The position numbers and the translations under genes were made by a program. From contig JACQZO010000008.1 of NCBI GenBank assembly GCA_016207805.1, positions 1 through 55,703 of the forward strand: 55,703 nt of DNA, in the 5' to 3' direction. The notes under the pieces are model-generated. The model was not told the DNA's origin. It worked only from the letters and a program-made list of their open reading frames with translations, and searched no databases. Origin of the DNA: Candidatus Abawacabacteria bacterium. GTDB taxonomy: Bacteria > Patescibacteriota > Gracilibacteria > RBG-16-42-10. Below are positions 7,919 through 14,950 of this stretch, in pieces; position 1 is the stretch's first letter; each line of letters begins with the position of its first letter.

Positions 7919-8773
7919 ATGAAAATAACTGGACTTAATATCTCAGGTGCTGTACGTATCGAAAGTGAAAAACCTGGAGCCAATCTTTTAGTCTTCGGCG
8001 CTGTACATGGAGATGAACCCTGTGGTGCCTTAGCAATTCGACGATTGCTTTTTGAATTAACTACTAGTAATTTGCCACTCAAATCTGGAACATTAACTTT
8101 AGTGATTGCCAATGAAAAAGGCTTAGTTGAAAATAAACGCTACTTGAGTAAAAACCTGAATCGTCTTTTTCGCGATGATATCACTTATGAGAACGGATAC
8201 GAATGCGATCGGGCTCATGAACTCAAGCCATTAATCAAAAAGGCTGATTTTTTTCTTGATATTCATTCTACTAGTCGCCCCACAAAACCATTCTTATTCG
8301 CCGAAAAACAAGTTTTAGCAGAAGCCCAAAAGTTAAATATTGAGCATATCGTTGTCGGCTGGAATACTTTAACTGGTGTAGATCTTGGTGGAGATACTGA
8401 GAGCTTTGGCAATCAACATAATGTGCCTAGCCTGACTTTGGAATGTGGTCAAAGTCAAGCAATGACTACTTGGGAAATAGCTTATCAATCATTGTTACAA
8501 TTTTGTGCCGTGCATCAATTTATTGAGCATGAAATTAGTTCTCAGATCACCCCGAAGCTCTATCATCTCTTTGATGTCGTAAAACTCAATAGCAAGCAAT
8601 TTAATTATGTCTATCCTTGGGAAAATCTCACCCCGCTCAAAAATGACCAGCTGATAGGTAAAGATGAAAATCAAGCATACCGAGCACCAAGAGATTGTAC
8701 ACTCATCATGCCTGGCACCCCCGAAAACACCGCCATTGGGGAGGAAATTTATTTTTTGGCTGATCCAGCTTAA
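7919..8773 (+). CDS. Succinylglutamate desuccinylase / aspartoacylase (AstE/AspA) family zinc hydrolase
   Basis: The 284-residue product has the zinc ligands of the M14-like AstE/AspA family: H30 and E33 in GAVHGDE and H116 in DIHST. The NLNRLF motif (residues 79-84) matches the substrate-binding region of aspartoacylase, and E175 in TLECG is the likely general base. Members remove acyl groups from amino acids. It follows the ATP-grasp gene by 3 bp and its last 4 bases overlap the convergent alkD-like gene. I infer it acts on the product of the ATP-grasp ligase or a related amide; the substrate cannot be read. Confidence 0.8.
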   Translation: MKITGLNISGAVRIESEKPGANLLVFGAVHGDEPCGALAIRRLLFELTTSNLPLKSGTLTLVIANEKGLVENKRYLSKNLNRLFRDDITYENGYECDRAHELKPLIKKADFFLDIHSTSRPTKPFLFAEKQVLAEAQKLNIEHIVVGWNTLTGVDLGGDTESFGNQHNVPSLTLECGQSQAMTTWEIAYQSLLQFCAVHQFIEHEISSQITPKLYHLFDVVKLNSKQFNYVYPWENLTPLKNDQLIGKDENQAYRAPRDCTLIMPGTPENTAIGEEIYFLADPA

Positions 8774-9474
8774 ACTTCTCCTGATAAATATTGCTTCCGC
8801 CTTTCCGGAAGTAATCTCTCAATGGCGTATCGTAGCATTGTCCTAGGCATGACTTGATAATGCTTTTGCAGAAAAGCTTCTAATGCTTGCTCATCTTTTT
8901 TACCAATTTCACGGAGCATCCAGCCACATGCTTTTTGGATCAGATCATGCTTATCAGGCAGCAATGCTGCTACTAAAGATACGGTATCACCAAAATCGCC
9001 CCGTTGAATGAAAGCATACGTAGCAATTACAGCAATGCGTCTTTCCCAAAGCATTTGAGATTTCACTAAGACATACAAAATATCTCTCGGCTTATTCAAT
9101 AAATATTGGCCCACAATCTTAGCTGCAGAGCTATCTACCAAATCCCAGTTATTAATAAATGCCGTGGAAGCTAAATAGTATTGGTAAATTTCTTTTCGTC
9201 TTGGCTCATCACCTTTAGCAAACTGATAAATCAAAATAAAAAGGGCAATTAGTCGCTCTTCATGCCATTTGGAATTCAGCAGATCATCTATGTCAGCTGG
9301 AGCTAAATACTTAAATTCGTTCGCAATTATTCTTTGCTCAGGTACCGTTAGTCCCAAAAACTGATCACCATAACCATACTCTCCCTCGCCAGTTTTAAAG
9401 AAACGCAGAGACACTTGAGCCCGTTTCTGATTAGCCTTAGCGATCAATGTCTGGCGCAACAGTAATAGAGACAT
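8770..9474 (-). CDS. DNA alkylation repair protein, AlkD-like HEAT-repeat glycosylase
   Basis: The 234 residues are all-helical HEAT-like repeats. The NNWDLVD motif holds the Trp and Asp used by AlkD to hold and excise alkylated bases, and the later RRIAV(I)AT and WMLREIGK segments are typical of the family. AlkD removes bulky or cationic alkylpurines without base flipping. The stop overlaps the convergent AstE/AspA-like gene by 4 bp. No Shine-Dalgarno is visible. Confidence 0.88.
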   Translation of the reverse strand: MSLLLLRQTLIAKANQKRAQVSLRFFKTGEGEYGYGDQFLGLTVPEQRIIANEFKYLAPADIDDLLNSKWHEERLIALFILIYQFAKGDEPRRKEIYQYYLASTAFINNWDLVDSSAAKIVGQYLLNKPRDILYVLVKSQMLWERRIAVIATYAFIQRGDFGDTVSLVAALLPDKHDLIQKACGWMLREIGKKDEQALEAFLQKHYQVMPRTMLRYAIERLLPERRKQYLSGEV

Positions 9475-9568
9475 AATGATATTTCGTCTCTACCATGCTA
9501 CTAACAAAAAAGCATAGTTACAAATAATGCTTAGCGAAAAGCGGGCAGTAACCACTGTTATTCTTCAA

Positions 9569-10120
9569 CTAAGCAATTTCAAAGTAATGAGCCAATAATG
9601 CTCGCACTTTTAAAACAGATGTAGCAGCTTCAGTTAACAATGAGAAGCTATCAACATCAGCAGTCACCGCAATTGCTCGCTTTTCAACGAGCGCTCGGAG
9701 TTTGCTAGCAGCTTCTGCCAAACGCTGACTGTACTTTTGCCACATTTCAGCTCTAGTTGGATGAAGTTTACTAGCGGCCAGTTCACTACCAACCTCTATA
9801 ATACTTATCGGTTTATATTGGCCATAAAGTTCATCTAGATCAGTAGATAATGCTAAATAAATCCGTTGGAGTTCAGCAGCTAATAGGCCAAGTTCAGCTG
9901 TTTCCACTAGATTGAGTGCCTTGCCCATCAAATTATTCAGTATACTATCTATTTGATCAAGCCAACCTTCAATATTATAGGTCATTTCGTATAATCTCAG
10001 CAGCATAGCTTCTCGCATGGCTGCTCTACTTTGCCGCCAAATAGTAGCTTCTCTTGCTAAGTTGTCTATTGCCCCATGATGCCCAGTGGCACTCTCAGTA
10101 ATCTTAAGCATTCTTGACAA
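9569..10120 (-). CDS. Helical coiled-coil protein of unknown function (183 aa)
   Basis: There is no recognisable family, signal peptide or membrane segment. The sequence is nearly all helix, Ala/Leu/Glu-rich, with several amphipathic stretches (residues 20-95 and 110-183). It starts 3 bp after the stop of the tRNA methyltransferase and is the third gene of the ASCH-trmB-orphan run. Its composition resembles the helical orphans at 2.5-3.9 kb. Confidence 0.65.
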   Translation of the reverse strand: MSRMLKITESATGHHGAIDNLAREATIWRQSRAAMREAMLLRLYEMTYNIEGWLDQIDSILNNLMGKALNLVETAELGLLAAELQRIYLALSTDLDELYGQYKPISIIEVGSELAASKLHPTRAEMWQKYSQRLAEAASKLRALVEKRAIAVTADVDSFSLLTEAATSVLKVRALLAHYFEIA

Positions 10121-10123
10121 TAA

Positions 10124-10753
10124 TTAAAATTGCCAAGAAATATACATTATTTTTTTACCAATCTGCAAGTATTTACGTTCGAAAGTAGTTTGTACCAATA
10201 AATAGTCTGGCACCGGATCTAGGCTATATACATTGGGCAAACACTGTAAGACATTGGCAGGTAAGCTCTCTAGTATACTTTGGGCATAAGCAAACAACTG
10301 TTCATTATCAGTTTTCAAATGCATTACGCCTTTTGGGATCAGCACTTTCTGATAGCTATCCTGAAAGTGCTTAGCAACTAGCCGCTTCTTGGCCTCATCT
10401 CTTCGAGCAAAAGGATCAGGAAATGTAAGCCAGATTTCAGCAATTGATTGAGCGCCAAAATATTCGGCTAACTTTTCTATCGGTAATCGCATGAAAAGAA
10501 CATTCGGCAAATTGAGCGCCAATGCTTTTTGGGCTCCGTACCACAGACGATCGGCTTTTTTATCAATACCAATAAAATTACGTTCAGGATACTTCTGCGC
10601 CAGCGCCAATACGTATTCTCCCTTACCACAACCCAACTCCAAAGTAACAGGTAAAGAGTTTTTAAAATATTTTTCTCTAGGTTCAAAAGGAGTGTGCAGG
10701 ACATTAGGCAAATGTTTCACTTCCTCCAAGCGAAGGTGTTTTTTTCTCCCCAT
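10124..10753 (-). CDS. trmB: tRNA (guanine46-N7)-methyltransferase
   Basis: The 209-residue protein has the SAM motif ELGCGKGEY (residues ~39-47), FIGIDKKADR, and the TrmB signature LTFPDPFARRDEAKKRL, which binds the tRNA and the target base. TrmB makes m7G46 in the tRNA variable loop. The common variant is FPDPWPKKRHxKRR; here the segment is a little divergent but all key acidic and basic positions remain. It sits 2 bp after the ASCH gene and 3 bp before an orphan gene, one clear operon. Confidence 0.93.
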   Translation of the reverse strand: MGRKKHLRLEEVKHLPNVLHTPFEPREKYFKNSLPVTLELGCGKGEYVLALAQKYPERNFIGIDKKADRLWYGAQKALALNLPNVLFMRLPIEKLAEYFGAQSIAEIWLTFPDPFARRDEAKKRLVAKHFQDSYQKVLIPKGVMHLKTDNEQLFAYAQSILESLPANVLQCLPNVYSLDPVPDYLLVQTTFERKYLQIGKKIMYISWQF

Positions 10754-10755
10754 AC

Positions 10756-11097
10756 CTACTCTAGATAAATAGCAATAAGACCATATCGAGCAATCTTTTC
10801 TGGATATTGGGGGAAAGTGGCGTACTTTTCAATAGCTGCCGGTAAACTCGGCGCATACGGCTGTATTTCTTGATAGGAAATACCAGCAAACATTGCCTCC
10901 AGAGAAACAAACCTTTTCACTGTAGCCACCTTTTTAACAAAAATATCATCTTCCACTGTAAAGATAATTTCATCTCCAGCTGCAATAAGAGCATATTTAG
11001 GGGCACAAGCACGAACCTCTATTTTCTTTATACCAGACTGAATTGCTATAAATTCAGTGCGATTTACTGGTAGAAAGTCTAAGACCCATTGTTTCAT
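10756..11097 (-). CDS. ASCH-domain protein
   Basis: The 113 residues fit one ASCH domain, a PUA-like RNA-binding or nucleoside-processing fold. It starts with FLPVNRTEFIAIQSGIKKIEVRAC, where the G-x-K-x-x-E-x-R pattern is the family signature, followed by the GDEI strand. Some ASCH proteins cleave N4-acetylcytidine; others bind RNA. It is the first gene of the operon with trmB, which makes an RNA-linked role plausible. An inverted repeat at 11102-11138 lies just upstream. Confidence 0.78.
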   Translation of the reverse strand: MKQWVLDFLPVNRTEFIAIQSGIKKIEVRACAPKYALIAAGDEIIFTVEDDIFVKKVATVKRFVSLEAMFAGISYQEIQPYAPSLPAAIEKYATFPQYPEKIARYGLIAIYLE

Positions 11098-11101
11098 ACA
11101 A

Positions 11102-11138
11102 TTAATTAACGATCCCTATCCTAAGTTTCGTTAATTAA
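11102..11138. promoter_or_regulatory. Inverted repeat upstream of the ASCH-trmB operon
   Basis: TTAATTAACG (11102-11111) and CGTTAATTAA (11129-11138) are perfect 10-bp arms separated by 17 bp. The repeat starts 5 bp before the ASCH ATG on the minus strand, so it covers the expected promoter or leader. The arm distance would put the two halves on similar faces of the helix. Function (operator or RNA hairpin) is not known. Confidence 0.45.
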
Positions 11139-11198
11139 AGATACAAGTGAAATTCACTACAGCAAAAACTCCCGCCTGCTATCCTTGATCACTGAGTT

Positions 11199-11279
11199 TT
11201 AACCAATGAAGTAATACAATAATCCCCATCCACCACCAAATACGGCAGCAATAATGAGAGCAACAATAAGCTTCTTCAT
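11199..11279 (-). CDS. Small single-pass membrane peptide (26 aa)
   Basis: This short ORF (ATG complement at 11277-11279, TAA complement at 11199-11201) encodes MKKLIVALIIAAVF followed by a glycine run and LLYYFIG. Two lysines precede one hydrophobic helix, the usual design of tiny bacterial membrane proteins. Upstream on the minus strand is TTGTCA, a 17-bp spacer and TATCGT, a fair promoter. It fills the otherwise empty gap between the ASCH operon and the ABC exporter. No ribosome binding site, as for most genes here. Not certain to be expressed. Confidence 0.45.
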   Translation of the reverse strand: MKKLIVALIIAAVFGGGWGLLYYFIG

Positions 11280-11423
11280 AGCGATGTGATTAATATCTTG
11301 TGAACTAAGTAACGATACTACGTTTCATTGACAGTGACAATAATTTTATGACAAACATGCCGCTAGATTTTCCGCTTTCAATAAAATGATGAAATCAGTA
11401 AACTGCGTCTGTTACCTTTTTAT

Positions 11424-13136
11424 ATGCAGCCAGAGAATTCTTCTATTGCTAGTGCCTTTAGACCCTTTTTTAAACTAATTGTCGTATTATTGTTATTCAC
11501 AATTGCAGCCAATGGTTTAGGATTGATAGTACCGACACTTACTGGCCAATATATCGACCAATACCAACAAACTGGCCAGTATAATAGCAGTTCAGTATTA
11601 GCAACATTGATTGGTATAGCACTGATTATTGGCTTAATCACTTTGGCCCAATTAGCCTTGGCAAATTATATTTCTGAAAAAGCGGCCTTTGATTTGCGTG
11701 CCAGAATAAGCAAGAAGTTAGCGACCCAATCATTTCATTATGTAAGCACAGTGAGCGTACCGCGCTTGCTCACTATCATGACTAGCGATGTCGATAGTGT
11801 AAAAAGTCTCATTTCTCAAGGAGTAGTCGCTATCCTTTCAGCATTATTTATCTTGATCGGTAGCGCCATTGGTCTCTTTAGTATTCATGTTCGCTTAGCA
11901 TTCATTACCCTCAGTGTAATTCCACTACTTGCGTTTACCTTTTTCTTTATTTTTGGTCGGATTGCGAAGCTTTTCAAAGTAGGCCAAGAAAACCTAGAAA
12001 GAATCAATAAAATAGTAAATGAAAGCATTGTCGCTGCCAGTCTGGTCCGTGTCCTTAATTCTACTCAAGAAGAAGTATTCAAATTTGAACAAACTAATAG
12101 TGCTAGTAGAAAAACTGGTTTAGCAATAATCAATGGCATTGCCGCACTTTTTCCAGTAATTAACTTATTAGGCAATGGCATGGTACTGCTAATCCTATGG
12201 TATGGCGGTCAAAGCATTATTAGTGGCGAACTCAGTTTAGGCAGCTTTGCTGCCTTTTTTACTTACGCCAATATGATGATAGTACCTATATTTATTATCG
12301 CCTTCATGAGCAGCACCCTTACCAGAGCATTTATTTCTTGGCAGCGTATCAGTGAAGTACTCAATGCTGAGACTAAAGAAAAAAATGGCACCCTGATTAA
12401 AAATATTGTAGGCAAAATTACTTTTGATCAGGTTTCACTGAGCTATGGCGATAAAAAAATTCTCAAAAGTGTTTCTTTTACGATTAAGCCTCACAGTAAA
12501 AATGCCATTATTGGTCCAGTATCTGCTGGGAAAACGCAAATACTCTACCTCATTGCTGATTTAATTAAAGCAGAAACTGGGCAAATACTGCTTGATCGAG
12601 AACCAATTAGCAACTATCAAAAAGATCATTTAATGAAAGCTATTGGCCTAGTGTTCCAAGACAGTCTGATTCTCAACACTACTTTACGGGAAAATATTCA
12701 GCTTACTGAAAATACTGATCCCCAATTACTAGAAAAAGCAATTAAAACTGCCCAATTAGATGATTTGATAGCATCTCTCCCTCAAGGACTAGACACACCC
12801 ATTAGTGAAAGAGGCAGCAATCTCTCCGGAGGTCAAAAGCAAAGAGTAATGCTAGCTCGAGCCTTAGCCTTGAATCCCAAAATCTTACTTTTGGATGATT
12901 TTACTGCACGCGTAGATCGGGCTACTGAGCAAGCAATCTTGCATGACTTAGCACAGTATTATCCAGCAATCACCCTGATTTCAATCACACAAAAAATTGC
13001 TCCTATTGAACACTACGATCAAATAATTGTCCTAATGGAAGGCGAGGTAATCGGCACCGGCACACATCAAGAATTATTAGCAACTTCTTTAGAGTATAAA
13101 CAAATTTGCGAGTCTCAGAAAAGCTCCGAATCATAA
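11424..13136 (+). CDS. ABC exporter half-transporter, subunit 1 (degenerate ATPase residues)
   Basis: The 570 residues comprise a six-helix type IV exporter membrane domain (residues ~15-310) and a nucleotide-binding domain. Walker A is GPVSAGKT (~363-370) and the signature is a canonical LSGGQ (~467). The residue after the Walker B aspartate is Asp instead of the catalytic Glu (LLLDDFTA), and the switch histidine is replaced by Gln (SITQK). These changes mark the degenerate partner of a heterodimer. The second subunit begins 3 bp after the stop. Likely a heterodimeric lipid, peptide or drug exporter; substrate unknown. Confidence 0.85.
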   Translation: MQPENSSIASAFRPFFKLIVVLLLFTIAANGLGLIVPTLTGQYIDQYQQTGQYNSSSVLATLIGIALIIGLITLAQLALANYISEKAAFDLRARISKKLATQSFHYVSTVSVPRLLTIMTSDVDSVKSLISQGVVAILSALFILIGSAIGLFSIHVRLAFITLSVIPLLAFTFFFIFGRIAKLFKVGQENLERINKIVNESIVAASLVRVLNSTQEEVFKFEQTNSASRKTGLAIINGIAALFPVINLLGNGMVLLILWYGGQSIISGELSLGSFAAFFTYANMMIVPIFIIAFMSSTLTRAFISWQRISEVLNAETKEKNGTLIKNIVGKITFDQVSLSYGDKKILKSVSFTIKPHSKNAIIGPVSAGKTQILYLIADLIKAETGQILLDREPISNYQKDHLMKAIGLVFQDSLILNTTLRENIQLTENTDPQLLEKAIKTAQLDDLIASLPQGLDTPISERGSNLSGGQKQRVMLARALALNPKILLLDDFTARVDRATEQAILHDLAQYYPAITLISITQKIAPIEHYDQIIVLMEGEVIGTGTHQELLATSLEYKQICESQKSSES

Positions 13137-13139
13137 TCT

Positions 13140-14885
13140 ATGGACTACCAACTCTCTTCTACCAGTCATTTAACATTTAAACAAAGTGCTCGAGACCTTT
13201 TGAGTTATCTAGGTAAAGATAAAATCAAAATGGTTTGGGCTTTAGCAATTGTCATTTTAAATTCGATTATTAATATAGCCACTCCCTATCTTATTGGCTT
13301 AGCTACCGATACGTATATTGTACAAAAAGACCTGGTAGGCCTGGCCACTTTAATTATGAGCCTGATACTACTGTATCTCATCGGCCTTGGTACCAGTTAT
13401 TTACAAATGAAACTGATGGGCGTTGTTTCCCAAAACATGCTGTACAATTTGCGCACCAGTTTATTCAATAAACTACAAAGTCTACCCTTAAGTTTCTTTC
13501 AACAAAATAAAATTGGTGATTTAACTGCCCGGATCAATAGCGATACCGACAAACTCAATCAATTCTTCTCGGAAAGCATTATGCGCTTCTTGGGCAATTT
13601 CTTTTTTATTTTGGGCATTGGTATCTTCGTCCTTATTTTCCAGTGGCAATTGGGCCTCGTAATGCTCTTGAGCACCTTATTCATTATTGGTTTATCCACT
13701 CTGTTTAAAAATTGGGTACAAGAACATAATAAAGGCAGTGCTGCTGCTACTGGTGCTCTCTCTGGTCAAATCCAAGAAAGCCTCAGTAATTTCAAAGTCA
13801 TTGTCGCCTTCAACAAAAGACAATATTTTATCGACAAGCTCAATGAGTTTAATCAAAATGTATTTACTACTAGCAATACAGCGGGCTTTGCTAATAGTAT
13901 TTATAAGCCAATTTATGACAGTGCCGGCATCATCGCTCAAGCGCTAGTACTAGTCTATGGTCTCATCCTCATCAACAATCAAACCATCACTATTGGTGTG
14001 CTAATTGCCTTCTTAAACTACGCTCAAAAGTTTTATGATCCCTTACGTATCCTCGGCACTATTATTGGCAACATCCAGGTAGCCTTAGCTTCCTGGCAAA
14101 GGGTAAATGCCATTCTTATTTTAGAAAGCAACCTGAAAGTACTGCCAGAAATAAAGTCCCAATCAAGTAACAACACAATACTGCAGGTAGAACGAGTCAG
14201 CTTTGGCTATACTGAAGAACAAAAAGTACTAGAAAATGTGAGCTTCGCGCTAGTCCGAGGGAAAACATATGCTCTAGTCGGTCCTACTGGAGGTGGCAAA
14301 AGTACCTTAGCGAGCCTAATGACTAGGCTCTACGATCCCACTGAAGGAGTTATTTATCTCAAAGGTAGAGATATTCGCAGCTTCACTCCTGATGAGATTG
14401 CTGAAATCATTGGCGTTATCCTTCAAGAACCTTTGTTATTTAGCGGCACTTTGGGCGACAATATTCGCTATGGCAATAAGAAGTTGCGTCATGTCACCAA
14501 TCAAGCGCTACAAGATTTATTAGCAGCTGAAGGACTGCAACTTTTTATCAACCGTTTTTCTGAGGGTCTGGACGCTACTATTCAAACTGAAAACATCAGC
14601 CTTGGCCAAAGACAATTAATTTCATTTATTCGTATTATCTTGCGGAAACCAGAACTACTTATTCTCGACGAAGCCACTGCCAATGTCGACACAGTTACCG
14701 AACAATTACTTAATCAGCTGATCGAAAAACTCCCCTCAAGTACTACCAAAGTAATCATTGCTCATCGTCTCAACACGATCAAAGCAGCAGACACTATTAT
14801 GTTTATCAATGGTGGTCATGTGAAAGAAGCCATGGATTTTGAACATGCAATTCACTTGATTGACCATGCCAAGAGGAAAAGCTAA
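13140..14885 (+). CDS. ABC exporter half-transporter, subunit 2 (catalytic residues intact)
   Basis: The 581 residues again form a membrane domain (~30-320) plus ATPase domain. Walker A is GPTGGGKST (~381), Walker B with catalytic Glu is LLILDEATA (~507), and the H-loop is IIAHRL (~541). The signature motif is ISLGQ instead of LSGGQ (~485). The defects are exactly complementary to those of subunit 1: intact Walker A/B/H here meet the intact LSGGQ there, giving one working and one degenerate ATP site, as in TM287/288- or BmrCD-type heterodimers. It follows subunit 1 by 3 bp. Confidence 0.88.
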   Translation: MDYQLSSTSHLTFKQSARDLLSYLGKDKIKMVWALAIVILNSIINIATPYLIGLATDTYIVQKDLVGLATLIMSLILLYLIGLGTSYLQMKLMGVVSQNMLYNLRTSLFNKLQSLPLSFFQQNKIGDLTARINSDTDKLNQFFSESIMRFLGNFFFILGIGIFVLIFQWQLGLVMLLSTLFIIGLSTLFKNWVQEHNKGSAAATGALSGQIQESLSNFKVIVAFNKRQYFIDKLNEFNQNVFTTSNTAGFANSIYKPIYDSAGIIAQALVLVYGLILINNQTITIGVLIAFLNYAQKFYDPLRILGTIIGNIQVALASWQRVNAILILESNLKVLPEIKSQSSNNTILQVERVSFGYTEEQKVLENVSFALVRGKTYALVGPTGGGKSTLASLMTRLYDPTEGVIYLKGRDIRSFTPDEIAEIIGVILQEPLLFSGTLGDNIRYGNKKLRHVTNQALQDLLAAEGLQLFINRFSEGLDATIQTENISLGQRQLISFIRIILRKPELLILDEATANVDTVTEQLLNQLIEKLPSSTTKVIIAHRLNTIKAADTIMFINGGHVKEAMDFEHAIHLIDHAKRKS

Positions 14886-14950
14886 TGCTAAACAGGTCTT
14901 TACCTGGCCGATGAAGAGCCGTATAGTGCTGCTTCTTTTTAACTCAGCAT

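Noticed and set aside
14893-14906. CAGGT-CTTT-ACCTG hairpin as terminator of the ABC operon
   Set aside because: Stem of only 5 bp and no T-run follows; too weak to call.
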